Source: JACCTU01 sp963737405
Lineage (GTDB): Bacteria > Actinomycetota > Thermoleophilia > Gaiellales > Gaiellaceae
Direction: 5' to 3'
Assembly: GCA_963737405.1 (NCBI GenBank)
Contig: CAVTSL010000014.1
Location: forward strand, 62,001 to 126,000
DNA length: 64,000 nt
Shown: positions 37,402-45,879 of the stretch, in pieces
How the letters are laid out: each line of letters starts with the position of its first letter
Position numbering within the stretch: the stretch's first letter is position 1
Notes under the pieces: model-generated
The model's input: only the letters and a program-made list of their open reading frames with translations
Database searches by the model: none
Told to the model about the DNA's origin: nothing
Made by a program: the position numbers and the translations under genes

Positions 37402-37917
37402 CTATTCCTGATTGAACCGGTGGCGCGTCTGGCCGAAGGTGCCCTTGGCGAACGCGAGCACCTTGGTGGGCTTCACCGAGAACACCAGGATCGCGTCGGC
37501 GTTTGCCTCGTGCCGGAAGCCGCCCTCGTGCGCCTCGTAATGCCAGCGGCCGTCCCACTTCGTCTCCCACGCCTCGGCGAGCCGTTTGAGGACGCTCTCC
37601 TCTATCACTTGGACGGCCTCGCCCTCGACCACGACGTCGAGTCCTCGCTCCCAGTCGTTGCAACCGGTCATCAGGATCACGTTCTGGTTGGTTCTCAGGT
37701 TCCCGGCCTTCTGCTCGCCGAAGCCGGTCGCGAAATAGATCGCGTCATCGAGCCAGACAGCGACGAGTGGCGTCACATGCGGCCGCCCGTCCGCTCGGAC
37801 GGTCGCGATCCAGAACAACTCGGCGTCTTCGAGCGCCCGGCGAGTCTGGTCCCAGTCGGTCGCGACCGCGGCCCGGTCGCTGAAGCGTGCGTCGAGCTCA
37901 GTCACAGGCTGCCTCAT
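37402..37917 (-). CDS. Pyridoxamine 5'-phosphate oxidase-fold protein (PPOX/F420 class)
   Basis: A 171-residue split-barrel flavin/F420-binding protein. The blocks FWIATVRADGRPHVTPLVAV and IYFATGFGEQKAGNLRTNQN are family hallmarks. The length and the C-terminal FSVKPTKVLAFAKGTFGQTR suit the PPOX-class F420-dependent group, so it may reduce a small molecule or bind heme/flavin. Cofactor choice cannot be settled by eye. Start ATG 37917 has AGAGGAG about 6 nt upstream. It is preceded by copy 2 of the 52-bp element. GC is somewhat lower than in core genes. Confidence 0.85.
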   Translation of the reverse strand: MRQPVTELDARFSDRAAVATDWDQTRRALEDAELFWIATVRADGRPHVTPLVAVWLDDAIYFATGFGEQKAGNLRTNQNVILMTGCNDWERGLDVVVEGEAVQVIEESVLKRLAEAWETKWDGRWHYEAHEGGFRHEANADAILVFSVKPTKVLAFAKGTFGQTRHRFNQE

Positions 37918-37955
37918 CGAGGGCTCCTCTCGATCCGGGGTCTCAGCGGCCCCGC

Positions 37956-38007
37956 GCTTACGGATCCGTACGCAGTAGAGACCGGCAGCGCACCAGAAAT
38001 TCATCGG
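37956..38007 (-). promoter_or_regulatory. 52-bp promoter-like repeat, copy 2
   Basis: Second copy of the element at 37274-37325, at nearly the same distance (38 bp) from its gene start. The palindrome TACGGATCCGTA is at 37959-37970, and the shared core GCTTACGGATCCGTACGC is identical. The remaining 143 bp up to the lysE-type gene hold only a 10-bp palindrome (GGAGCGCTCC near 38092-38101). Confidence 0.5.
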
Positions 38008-38150
38008 GGATCTTTGCGATCCTCCCGAACACGTGGATGCTCGTCGTCGCGCCGGAAGCTGCTCCCGGATACGTAGCGAACGGAGCGCTCCGACAGAGCG
38101 CGCGGCACCGGCGCGACGATCCGCGGCGCCGAGAGGCTCGCGCGACAGGC

Positions 38151-38774
38151 CTAGGCGCGCTTGGCGAGGGCTGCGGAGACGCCGAGCCCGATGAAGACCG
38201 TGCCCGACGCGTAGCCGACGAGGCGGCGCTTCTCGCGCAGCCATTTCGCGAGGCTGCCGGCTGCGACCGCATAGAGACCGTCGCTGACGAAACCGAGCGC
38301 GACGAAGGTCAGCCCGAAGACGAGCACCTGCGGCCAGACTGCGCGGTCGGGGTCGACGAACTGCGGCAGGAACGCGAGGAAGAAGAGCGCGGTCTTCGGG
38401 TTCAGGACGTTCACGACGACGCCCTGGCCGAACAGGCGTCCGAGCGGCTGCTCAGGCGTCTCGAGCCGCTGGGCGGGCTCACGCGCGACGATGCGGCGGA
38501 TCCCCAGATACACGAGGTACGCCGCTCCGGCGAACTTGACGACGCTGAAGGCGAGCGCCGACGAGACGATGACGGCCGAGAGGCCGACCGCGGCGGCGGC
38601 GACGTGCACGAGCGTGCCGACGTGGACGCCGCCGACCGAGACGAGCCCGGCCACGCGCCCGTGCTGCGCGCTCTGGGCCACGATGTAGAGCACCGCGGGG
38701 CCCGGGATCAAGAGCAGCGCGACCGCGGCGGCCGCGAACAGCGCGAGGGAGTGCGAATCGGGCACGGCTACCAT
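38151..38774 (-). CDS. LysE/RhtB-family amino-acid exporter
   Basis: A 207-residue, six-TM exporter. The signature LLLIPGPAVLYIVAQS near residue 20 and QGVVVNVLNPKTALFFLAFL near 120 define the RhtB/LysE family, which exports amino acids such as homoserine, threonine or lysine. Start ATG 38774 is only 9 bp from the divergent miaB start, so the promoters must lie inside the opposing coding regions or be shared. Substrate unknown. Confidence 0.9.
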   Translation of the reverse strand: MVAVPDSHSLALFAAAAVALLLIPGPAVLYIVAQSAQHGRVAGLVSVGGVHVGTLVHVAAAAVGLSAVIVSSALAFSVVKFAGAAYLVYLGIRRIVAREPAQRLETPEQPLGRLFGQGVVVNVLNPKTALFFLAFLPQFVDPDRAVWPQVLVFGLTFVALGFVSDGLYAVAAGSLAKWLREKRRLVGYASGTVFIGLGVSAALAKRA

Positions 38775-38783
38775 TGTGCATCG

Positions 38784-40112
38784 ATGCGGCGGTACCACGT
38801 CACGACGTTCGGGTGCCAGATGAACGCGCACGATTCGGAGCGCATCAAGGGCATGCTCGAGGAGCTCGGGCTCGGCGAGGCGGCCGCGCCGGAGGAGGCC
38901 GACGTCCTCGTCTTCAACACGTGCACGATCCGTGAGAAGCCGGACACGCGGCTCGCCGCGCACCTCGGCGACGCGAAGGTGCTGAAGGAGCGCGACCCCG
39001 AGCGGGTGATCGCCGTCGGCGGGTGCTACGCGGAGGCCCAGCGCGAGAGCATCTTCGCGCGCTATCCGTTCGTCGACGTCGCGTTCGGCCCGGGCTCGAT
39101 CCCGCACCTCGCCGAGTGGCTCGGCGCCGGCGGCGTCGGCGTCGCTCGGTCGAGCTTCGGCACGGCCGACGAGCGCCGCTTCGCCGCGACGTTGCCGATG
39201 CACCGCGAGCGGTCGTTCCAGGCATGGGTCCAGGTGTCGATGGGGTGCAACTCGAAGTGCGCGTACTGCATCGTCCCGGCAGTCCGCGGCCGCGAGGTGA
39301 GCCGGCGCCCCGGCGAGATCGTGGCCGAGGTGAGCCGCCTCGCGCACGAGGGCGTTCGCGAGGTCACGCTCCTCGGTCAGAACGTCAACTCGTGGGGACG
39401 CGATCTCCGCCCGGAGATCGACACCGAGTTCGGCGAGCTCCTCCGCGCGTGTGACGCCGTGGACGGGATCGAGCGCATCCGCTTCACGAGCCCGCACCCG
39501 AAGGACTTCCGCGACCCGGTGATCGCGGCGATCGCGGAGTCGCGAGCGGTCTGCGAGCACATCCACCTGCCGCTCCAGTCCGGCTCGACGCGAATCCTGA
39601 AGGCGATGAGGCGCACGTACTCGAGGGAGCGCTACCTCCAACTCGTCGACCGGCTGCGTGACGCGATCCCCGATCTCGCGCTCGGCACCGACATCATCGT
39701 GGGCTTCCCGGGCGAGACCGAGGCGGACTTCGAGGAGACGCTCGACGTCGTCGAGGCAGTCGGCTACGACAGCGCGTACACCTTCGTCTACTCGCCGCGC
39801 AGCGGGACCGAGGCGGCGGCGATGCCGGACCAGGTTCCGGACGAGATCAAGCGCGAGCGGATCGAGCGCCTGGTCGAGGTCGTCCAGCGGATCGGACACG
39901 AGCGCAACCGCGGGCGGATCGGCCTCACCGAGGAGGTGCTCGTCGAGGGCACGAGCCGGACCGACGCCGCTCGCCTGCGCGGACGGACGCGCCGGAACAC
40001 CACCGTGAACTTCGTCGGGGACGCCCGTGCCGGCCAGCTCGTGGGCGTCGAAATCGACGACGCGACCTCGACGACGCTCTCCGGCCGGCAGGCCGCGCTC
40101 GTCGCGGCGTAG
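38784..40112 (+). CDS. miaB: tRNA-2-methylthio-N6-dimethylallyladenosine synthase MiaB
   Basis: Radical-SAM methylthiotransferase acting on A37 of tRNAs after MiaA. N-terminal 4Fe-4S ligands are C11, C47 and C81. The radical SAM motif CNSKCAYC has C155, C159 and C162. A C-terminal TRAM domain (about residues 375-440) follows. The frame is open upstream, but ATG 38784 gives the canonical MRRYHVTTFGCQMN start. miaA lies 0.9 kb downstream, so both steps of ms2i6A synthesis are in one locus. Confidence 0.96.
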   Translation: MRRYHVTTFGCQMNAHDSERIKGMLEELGLGEAAAPEEADVLVFNTCTIREKPDTRLAAHLGDAKVLKERDPERVIAVGGCYAEAQRESIFARYPFVDVAFGPGSIPHLAEWLGAGGVGVARSSFGTADERRFAATLPMHRERSFQAWVQVSMGCNSKCAYCIVPAVRGREVSRRPGEIVAEVSRLAHEGVREVTLLGQNVNSWGRDLRPEIDTEFGELLRACDAVDGIERIRFTSPHPKDFRDPVIAAIAESRAVCEHIHLPLQSGSTRILKAMRRTYSRERYLQLVDRLRDAIPDLALGTDIIVGFPGETEADFEETLDVVEAVGYDSAYTFVYSPRSGTEAAAMPDQVPDEIKRERIERLVEVVQRIGHERNRGRIGLTEEVLVEGTSRTDAARLRGRTRRNTTVNFVGDARAGQLVGVEIDDATSTTLSGRQAALVAA

Positions 40113-40114
40113 CG

Positions 40115-41053
40115 ATGAACCGCCACCGCCTCTGGATCGCGGCGCAGCTGCTGTTCCTCGTCGCGCTCGTGGTGTTCCTCGGCTACGCGCTCCGAGACTC
40201 GTGGGCCGACGCCGGGCCGCGGCTGCGAGACGCAGATCCGGTCGATCTCGCGATCGCGTTCGTGCTGCTCGCCGCCTACTACTGCCTGTTCGTCTTCGGC
40301 TGGCAGTGGATCCTGCGCGCGCTCTCGGTCCGCGTCTCGTACTCGGTCGCGCTCCAGTCCGAGATGGCGTCGATGCTCGCGAAGTACGTCCCGGGCGGGA
40401 TCTGGACGCCTGCGGCACGCGTGCTGTGGCTGAAGAAGGCCGGAACCGACGCCGCGACGCCGGTCGTCGTCTCGTCGATCCTGCTCGAGGCCGGCCTCTC
40501 CGCCGTTTCCGGCGTGCTCGTGTTCGGCGTGGGGCTGATCATCATCGGCGACGCCGACGCGCCGCTGATCCCGCTCGCGCTCTTCGCGGCCGTCGTCACC
40601 GTGCTGCTCCATCCCCGCGTCTTCCGCTGGGTCGCCGTTCGGGCGTTCAAGCCGTTCGGCGGGATCGAGTACCCCGACCTGCCGTACCGCGTGCTCGTCG
40701 GCCTGGTCGGCTTCTACGCGTTCTCGTGGCTCGTCGGCGGTGCGGCGTTCCTCTTCTTGATCCGCGCCGTCGGCGGCGACGCCGGCGCCGACTCGATCGT
40801 CTTCCTCGGCGGCACCGCGGCCGTGGGCGCAATCGTTGCCGTGCTCTCGGTGATCGCGCCCTCGGGGCTCGGCGTCCGTGAGGCGTCGATGTACGGGCTC
40901 GTGCTCGCCGTCACGTCGAGCGGCGTGGCGCTCGGCGCGGTCGTGTTGAACCGCATCGCGATCACCGTCGTCGAGGCAGCGCTGCTCCTCGTGGGCGCGC
41001 TCCTCTATCGCCGGCGCCGCGCCCAGCTCCGCGAAGCGCACGCTGCGCCGTGA
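40115..41053 (+). CDS. Flippase-like/LPG-synthase TM-domain protein
   Basis: A 312-residue integral membrane protein of the UPF0104/AglD/YbhN group (lysylphosphatidylglycerol synthase TM region). About eight TM helices are visible, with the family motifs KYVPGGIWTPAARV and IAPSGLGVREASMYGL. It lacks the soluble aminoacyl-transferase domain of MprF, so lipid flipping or a related polyprenyl/lipid role is more likely than lysylation. It sits between miaB (2-bp gap) and miaA (4-base overlap). Confidence 0.85.
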   Translation: MNRHRLWIAAQLLFLVALVVFLGYALRDSWADAGPRLRDADPVDLAIAFVLLAAYYCLFVFGWQWILRALSVRVSYSVALQSEMASMLAKYVPGGIWTPAARVLWLKKAGTDAATPVVVSSILLEAGLSAVSGVLVFGVGLIIIGDADAPLIPLALFAAVVTVLLHPRVFRWVAVRAFKPFGGIEYPDLPYRVLVGLVGFYAFSWLVGGAAFLFLIRAVGGDAGADSIVFLGGTAAVGAIVAVLSVIAPSGLGVREASMYGLVLAVTSSGVALGAVVLNRIAITVVEAALLLVGALLYRRRRAQLREAHAAP

Positions 41054-41970
41054 CGGCAGCCGTCGTCGGCATCTTCGGTCCGACGGCGTCCGGGAAGACC
41101 GACGTCGCGGAAGCCCTCGCCGACCGCCTGCCGGGGGAGCTCGTCTCGGCCGACGCGATGCAGGCCTACCGCGGACTGCCGGTCCTGACGAACCAGTCGG
41201 AACGGCCGACCCGCCTGGTCGGGATCTGGGAGCTGACGCACGACGCCTCGGTCGCGGAGTACCAGGCGCTCGCACATGCCGAGATCGACGAGCTGCTCGC
41301 CGACGGCGAGACCCCGATCGTCGTAGGCGGCACCGGGCTCTACCTCCGCGCGGCGCTGGCCGGCCTCGAGCTTCCGCCGCCGCCGGAGCCGGGCACGCGC
41401 GAGCGCTTCGACTCGATGTACGACGAGCTCGGCCCCGAGGGCGCGCACTCGGAGCTTGCGGCCCGCGATCCCAGCGCCGCGGCGCGGATCCACCCGAACG
41501 ACCGTCGGCGGGTCGTCCGTGCGCTCGAGCTCGCCGAGGCCGGGGAGTCGCTCGCCCCGACGGCCGACTCGCTCTGGGGCGAGGGCTACCGACACCCGAC
41601 GCTCGTGGTCGCGCTCGACGTGCCGCGGGAGGTCCTCGCCGGGCGGATCGACGCGCGGACGCGATCGATGCTCGAGCGCGGTGTGGCGGAGGAGTCGCGT
41701 GCCGCCGTCGCTCGCCCGATCTCGCGTACGGCGTCGACGATCCACGGCCTCCGCGACTTCGCCGAGCTTCCGCTCGAGGAGGCCGTCGAGACGTACAACC
41801 GACGCGTCCGCCGGTACGCGGCGTACCAGCGCAAGTGGATGCGCCGGATTCCGGGCGTCGTCATCATCGACGCGAACCGACCCGCGACCGAGGTGGCCGA
41901 TGAGATCGTCGAGCTGGCACGCGCACGGGAACGTCTACCTGGTGACGGAGCCGTGCGGGCTGACGCCTGA
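41050..41970 (+). CDS. miaA: tRNA dimethylallyltransferase MiaA
   Basis: Adds the dimethylallyl group to A37 of tRNA. The P-loop GPTASGKT is at residues 10-17. The conserved SADAMQAYRGLPVLTN and VVGGTGLYLRAALAG blocks follow, and NDRRRVVRALEL near 150 binds tRNA. GTG start 41050 overlaps the upstream stop. At 306 residues it is normal length. The last 71 bp overlap the dapF-like start. Confidence 0.95.
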   Translation: MTAAVVGIFGPTASGKTDVAEALADRLPGELVSADAMQAYRGLPVLTNQSERPTRLVGIWELTHDASVAEYQALAHAEIDELLADGETPIVVGGTGLYLRAALAGLELPPPPEPGTRERFDSMYDELGPEGAHSELAARDPSAAARIHPNDRRRVVRALELAEAGESLAPTADSLWGEGYRHPTLVVALDVPREVLAGRIDARTRSMLERGVAEESRAAVARPISRTASTIHGLRDFAELPLEEAVETYNRRVRRYAAYQRKWMRRIPGVVIIDANRPATEVADEIVELARARERLPGDGAVRADA

Positions 41971-42647
41971 GCGCGTCCGCGAGCTCGTCGGGAGCGCCGA
42001 CGGGATCCTCGAGGTCGCCGACGACGGGGAGGTCGTGATCTGGAACCCCGACGGGTCGCAGGCCGAGATGTCGGGCAACGGAACGAGGATCGCGGCGCGC
42101 TGGCTCGCCGACCGAACCGGTGAGGAGGTCGTGCGAGTCCGCGTCGGCGATCGCGAGGTCGTCGCGCGGATGCTCGGCGGCGACGAGGTCGAGCAGGACC
42201 TCGGGCCCGTGAAGGTCGGCACCGAGGAGCTCGTCGACGGGATCGTCGTCGTCCCGGTCGACGTCGGGAACCCACACGCGGTCGTCGTCGGCGATCCCGA
42301 CGACCTGCCGACGATCGGTCCGGCCCTCGAGACGCACCCGCGCTTTCCCGACCGCACGAACGTCCAGGTCGCTCGCGTCGACGCACCCGGCGAGGTGACC
42401 GCGCGCGTCTGGGAGCGCGGCGTGGGGGAGACGACCGCGTCCGGCACGAGCGCCGTGGCCGTCGCGGCGGCGACGCACGGTGACGGCGAGGTCGTCGTGC
42501 ACTTCCCCGGGCGGCGACCTGTTCGTCCGTCTCGAGGGCGGGCGCGCCTACCTGCGCGGGCCGGCAGCGCCCGTCGAAGCCGCGGACGCTGGTGACGAAT
42601 CGTCACAGACTCGGCACGAAGATCCCCGCGGCCGCGCGGTACCCTGA
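41900..42647 (+). CDS. dapF: Diaminopimelate epimerase-like protein, both catalytic Cys replaced by Ser; one frameshift
   Basis: DapF converts LL-DAP to meso-DAP with two cysteines. The fold signatures are all present: WHAHGNVYL at 6-14, NPDGSQAEM at 49-57, VGNPHAVVV near 122-130, RVWERGVGETTASGTSA near 169-185. The expected CGNG cysteine is Ser58 (codon TCG, 42071-42073) and the expected ACGT cysteine is Ser181 (TCC, 42440-42442). The frame shifts by one extra G at about 42509-42511; the next frame continues as GGDLFVRLEGGRAYLRGP to 42647, giving about 249 residues. Its ATG lies inside miaA. It could be a true epimerase variant or a DapF/PhzF-fold enzyme with other chemistry. Confidence 0.75.
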
Positions 42648-42668
42648 CCTCCCCTGGGTGGGTGGGGG

Positions 42669-43886
42669 TTAGGGATGGGACCGGCCCTCCGAGCGAGCCC
42701 GCCAAGCCTCGGCCATCCGGATGCGATCGAGCATCGTCGGGTGGTTGTCGAAGAGCAGCGTCGCCCACTCCGGCGGGGCCGGGTCGGCGTGGGCGAAGCG
42801 CGTGAAGTCCCGGAAGAGCGCCCTCGCGGCGTCCGGGTCCTCCGTCGTCTCGAGCGCGACCCAGTCCGCCTCTGCCTCGAACCGCCGCGAGACGACGTTC
42901 GTCAGCGGCTGCGCGGCGACGTTCAGCGCCACGAACACGAACAGCGCGAGCGGCACGGCCTGCGCTTCCGCGAGCGAGCCGCGCCGGCGGGTCGCGAGCG
43001 CGATCAGATACGTCCCGGGAACCGCGAAGAGCGCGTACCACCCGATGCTCTTCCAGATGTGCTCGCGCGCGTGGTGCGCGATCTCGTGCGCGAGAACGAC
43101 GTGCACCTCGTCGTCGGAGAACCGCCCGTCGAGCAGCGTGTCCCAGATGAAGATGTGGCGCGACGCGTCCATCCCCGCGGCGTAGGCATTGGGTGAGTCC
43201 GTATAGCTGCTGACCTGCTCCACGCGCACCGGGATCGGCTGGGTGCCCTCCTCGCGCGCGTACCGGCGCGCCGTCGCCTGGAGCTCGCGGTCGCGCAGCG
43301 GAGCGTCGTCGAACACGAGCCACGGCAGCGAGAACGCGAAGAGCACGTAGAGCCCGACGAACGTCGGTGCGCCCGCGACCCACCAGCGGTCGCGCAGCAC
43401 CTGCGCGAAGCCCATCACGATCGCGAGCGCGAGGCAGATGAACCCGAACTCGCCCGCGAGCCCGAGCCAGTAGCCGAGGAGCCACTCCACGTACCCGACC
43501 TCGGCCGCGTCGTGGCGACGCGCCCACCAGATCTCCGCGAGCCCGAACGGGATCTGCGAGATCCAGAGGATCCCGAGCCCGAGCATCCCGAGCATCATCC
43601 CGGTGCCGACCGGCCCCGCCGCCGACTCGCGGGCGAAGCGGCCGCCGTAGCGCGCGTACAGCCCGAGCACGACGAGCGCGACGACGATGGAGAGCAGCGA
43701 GTTCCAGCGGAGGAACGACTCGAACCGCTCTGCGTCGCGCAGCTCGCTCGCGCCGAAGACGTCCCGCAGGTCGAGGCGCGGCAGGCGGAGGTCGTCGGGG
43801 ACCGTCGTCGGCCAGAGTGCGAGTGCGCCGGCGACGCCGCAGCCGACGAGGACGACCGGCGCTACGAGCCGGTCAAGCCCACGCAT
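42669..43886 (-). CDS. M48-family membrane metalloprotease (Ste24-like)
   Basis: A 405-residue multi-pass zinc protease. The metal motif HEIAHH lies after VHVVLA (nt about 43075-43095), with the third ligand in RRFEAEADWVAL, and about six TM helices on both sides. The N-terminal membrane part and total length resemble Ste24/HtpX-type CAAX proteases. It overlaps the upstream DUF4389 gene by 14 bp and is the last gene of a five-gene minus-strand unit starting at dapE. It ends 21 bp from the convergent dapF end. Confidence 0.9.
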   Translation of the reverse strand: MRGLDRLVAPVVLVGCGVAGALALWPTTVPDDLRLPRLDLRDVFGASELRDAERFESFLRWNSLLSIVVALVVLGLYARYGGRFARESAAGPVGTGMMLGMLGLGILWISQIPFGLAEIWWARRHDAAEVGYVEWLLGYWLGLAGEFGFICLALAIVMGFAQVLRDRWWVAGAPTFVGLYVLFAFSLPWLVFDDAPLRDRELQATARRYAREEGTQPIPVRVEQVSSYTDSPNAYAAGMDASRHIFIWDTLLDGRFSDDEVHVVLAHEIAHHAREHIWKSIGWYALFAVPGTYLIALATRRRGSLAEAQAVPLALFVFVALNVAAQPLTNVVSRRFEAEADWVALETTEDPDAARALFRDFTRFAHADPAPPEWATLLFDNHPTMLDRIRMAEAWRARSEGRSHP

Positions 43887-45081
43887 CGAAGAGCGTCGGC
43901 GCCACCGGCTCCTCGACCGGCGGGCCGCTGAACGGGTACCGGTCGGTCAGGAGCAGCGCGTACGCGTTCACCTGCGCGTTGTAGTGGAGTGCGTGCGCGC
44001 CCGCGTTCCGGAGCCCGAGCGGCATCCGGCCGAGCGCGAGCGCCGCGAACCAGCCGGCGACGCCGACGGTCAGGAGCAGGCTGTTCAGCGCGCCGTTCAG
44101 GATGAACGCCGGGAAGGCGAGCAGCAGCCGGAAGCCCGTGACCCATCGGCTCTGCCGGCCTGGAGCGTCGATCTCCACGTCGATCGGGTAGCCGCGCGCG
44201 CCGACGAAGCCCGGGAACGGGTTGCCGACGAGCCAGACGTAGGCGCCGAGGTGGGTCTGGTAGCGGACGTACGCCGCCAGGAACCGCGAGAGCGGCGCCG
44301 CAGGCCGCCCGCGCACGAGCGTCACGAGCCACTGGACGATCGCGGCGAGCGAGGCGAGAACCGCCCACAGGAAGAGCCACACGATGTGCGGAACCGCGAG
44401 GAAGATCCGGAAGAACGTCGTCAGCCGCGACCGTCGCCGATCGTCGTCGACGACGAGGCGGATCGGCAGCATCGGCGCGGGCCCTGCCCCGTCGGGAAGC
44501 GTCGGGTCGGAGCTCGGGTAGGTCGGCGTCACGAAGAGGAGGTACGCGTACACCTCGGCCGCATACCGCAACCCGTAGGCCGCGAGGTTCCGAAGGCCGA
44601 GCGGCATCGAGCCGCGGACGAGTGCGGCGAACCACCCGAGGAACGCGACGGCGCCGACGATGCCGACCGTCAAGAACGGGATGCCGACGAGGACGCTCAG
44701 CATCAGGAGTGCCGGAAGGCCCAGCAGCAGTCGGAACGCCACGCCGAGCCGTCCCTGACGGGGGGCAGGATCGAGCTCGACGTCCACCGGGTAGCCGGGC
44801 TCGCCGAGGAATCCCGGGAACGGGTTCGCGGCGATCGTGAGGTATGCGCCGAGGTGGGTCAGGTATCTGACGAACGCGACGTGGAACGACTGCAGCGGGT
44901 CCGCGGGTCGCCCGCGCACGAGCGTGATCGCCCACTGCGCGATCGCCGTGAACCCGACCCCGTACGACCAGAGCGAGAGCCAGAAGAGGTGCGGGATCGC
45001 GAGCAGCAGGCGGAACGCGACAGTCAGGCGCGATCGCCGCAGGTCCTCCCTGACGACGAGGCGCACGGGCCGTTCGCTCAC
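43873..45081 (-). CDS. DUF4389 membrane protein, internally duplicated
   Basis: A 402-residue protein made of two similar halves (about residues 1-200 and 205-402), each with the pattern RSRLTVAFRLLLAIPHLFWL and LVRGRPADPLQSFHVAFVRY, then YLTHLGAYL..NPFPGF, then GFRLLLAFPAFIL-type helices. Each half has four or more TM helices. DUF4389 has no known biochemical role; it appears in actinobacterial envelopes. GTG 45081 overlaps the dapD stop, so it is translated with the DAP genes, which hints at an envelope task. Confidence 0.85.
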   Translation of the reverse strand: MSERPVRLVVREDLRRSRLTVAFRLLLAIPHLFWLSLWSYGVGFTAIAQWAITLVRGRPADPLQSFHVAFVRYLTHLGAYLTIAANPFPGFLGEPGYPVDVELDPAPRQGRLGVAFRLLLGLPALLMLSVLVGIPFLTVGIVGAVAFLGWFAALVRGSMPLGLRNLAAYGLRYAAEVYAYLLFVTPTYPSSDPTLPDGAGPAPMLPIRLVVDDDRRRSRLTTFFRIFLAVPHIVWLFLWAVLASLAAIVQWLVTLVRGRPAAPLSRFLAAYVRYQTHLGAYVWLVGNPFPGFVGARGYPIDVEIDAPGRQSRWVTGFRLLLAFPAFILNGALNSLLLTVGVAGWFAALALGRMPLGLRNAGAHALHYNAQVNAYALLLTDRYPFSGPPVEEPVAPTLFDAWA

Positions 45082-45879
45082 GTCGCGATGCCGTGCTCGC
45101 GCAGCGCGTCGTTCAGGCTCGTCTTCGCGTCGGTCGCCTCGCTCCGCGTCCCGACGATGAGCGCGCAGGAGATGTCGTACGCACCCGCGGCGTACTCCTT
45201 CGTGCGCGTCCCCGGAATCACGACGGACACGCGGCGGCACGTAGCCGCGGTACTCGACCGGTTGGTCGCCCGTGACGTCGATGATCGGGATCGAGCCGGT
45301 GAGGACGACGTTCGCGCCGAGCACTGCACCCGCGCCGACGATGGTTCCTTCGGTGACGATGCAGCGCGAGCCGATGAACGCGCCGTCCTCGACGATCACG
45401 GGTCGCGCGCCGGGCGGCTCGAGCACGCCGCCGATCCCGACGCCGCCCGCGAGGTGGACGTCTGCTCCGATCTGCGCGCACGAGCCGACGGTCGCCCAGG
45501 TGTCGACCATCGTGCGCGGCCCGACCCAGGCGCCGATGTTGACGTAGCTCGGCATCAGGATCACGTCGCGCGAGAGGAACGAACCGAAGCGCGCAGTCGC
45601 CGGCGGCACGACGCGCACGCCGCGCTCGGCGTAGTCGCGCTTGAGCGGGATCTTGTCGTGGTAGACGAACGGCCCGACCTCGACCGGCTCCATCGTGCGG
45701 AGCCGGAAGTAGAGGAGGATCGCCTTCTTCACCCACTCGTTGACGACCCACTCGTCGCCCCGCTTCTCCGCGACGCGGATCTCGCCGCGGTCGAGCGCTG
45801 CGATCGTCTCCTCGACCACGCCCGCCCGTGACGGGTCGAGCTCCTCCCAGAGCGCGTCGATCTCGCGCTCGAGGCTCAG
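45078..45879 (-). CDS. dapD: Tetrahydrodipicolinate N-succinyltransferase DapD, CTG start and one frameshift
   Basis: Acylates tetrahydrodipicolinate in the succinylase DAP route. The left-handed beta-helix core is clear: PSYVNIGAWVGPRTMVDTWA, HLAGGVGIGGVLEPP, GAFIGSRCIVTEGTIVGAGA. The N-terminal helix (LEREIDALWEEL) needs a start upstream of any ATG/GTG in frame; CTG 45879 overlaps the dapC stop as CTGA and is my preferred start. One extra base at about 45224-45236 shifts the frame; the tail VVIPGTRTKEYAAGAYDISC continues to 45078. With that base removed the span is exactly 267 codons. It may be acetyl- rather than succinyl-specific. Confidence 0.88.

Noticed and set aside
37233..38150. Integron cassette array (single genes separated by repeats)
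   Set aside because: The repeats lie upstream of genes at a fixed promoter distance, lack attC R'/R'' core sites, and no integrase is present.
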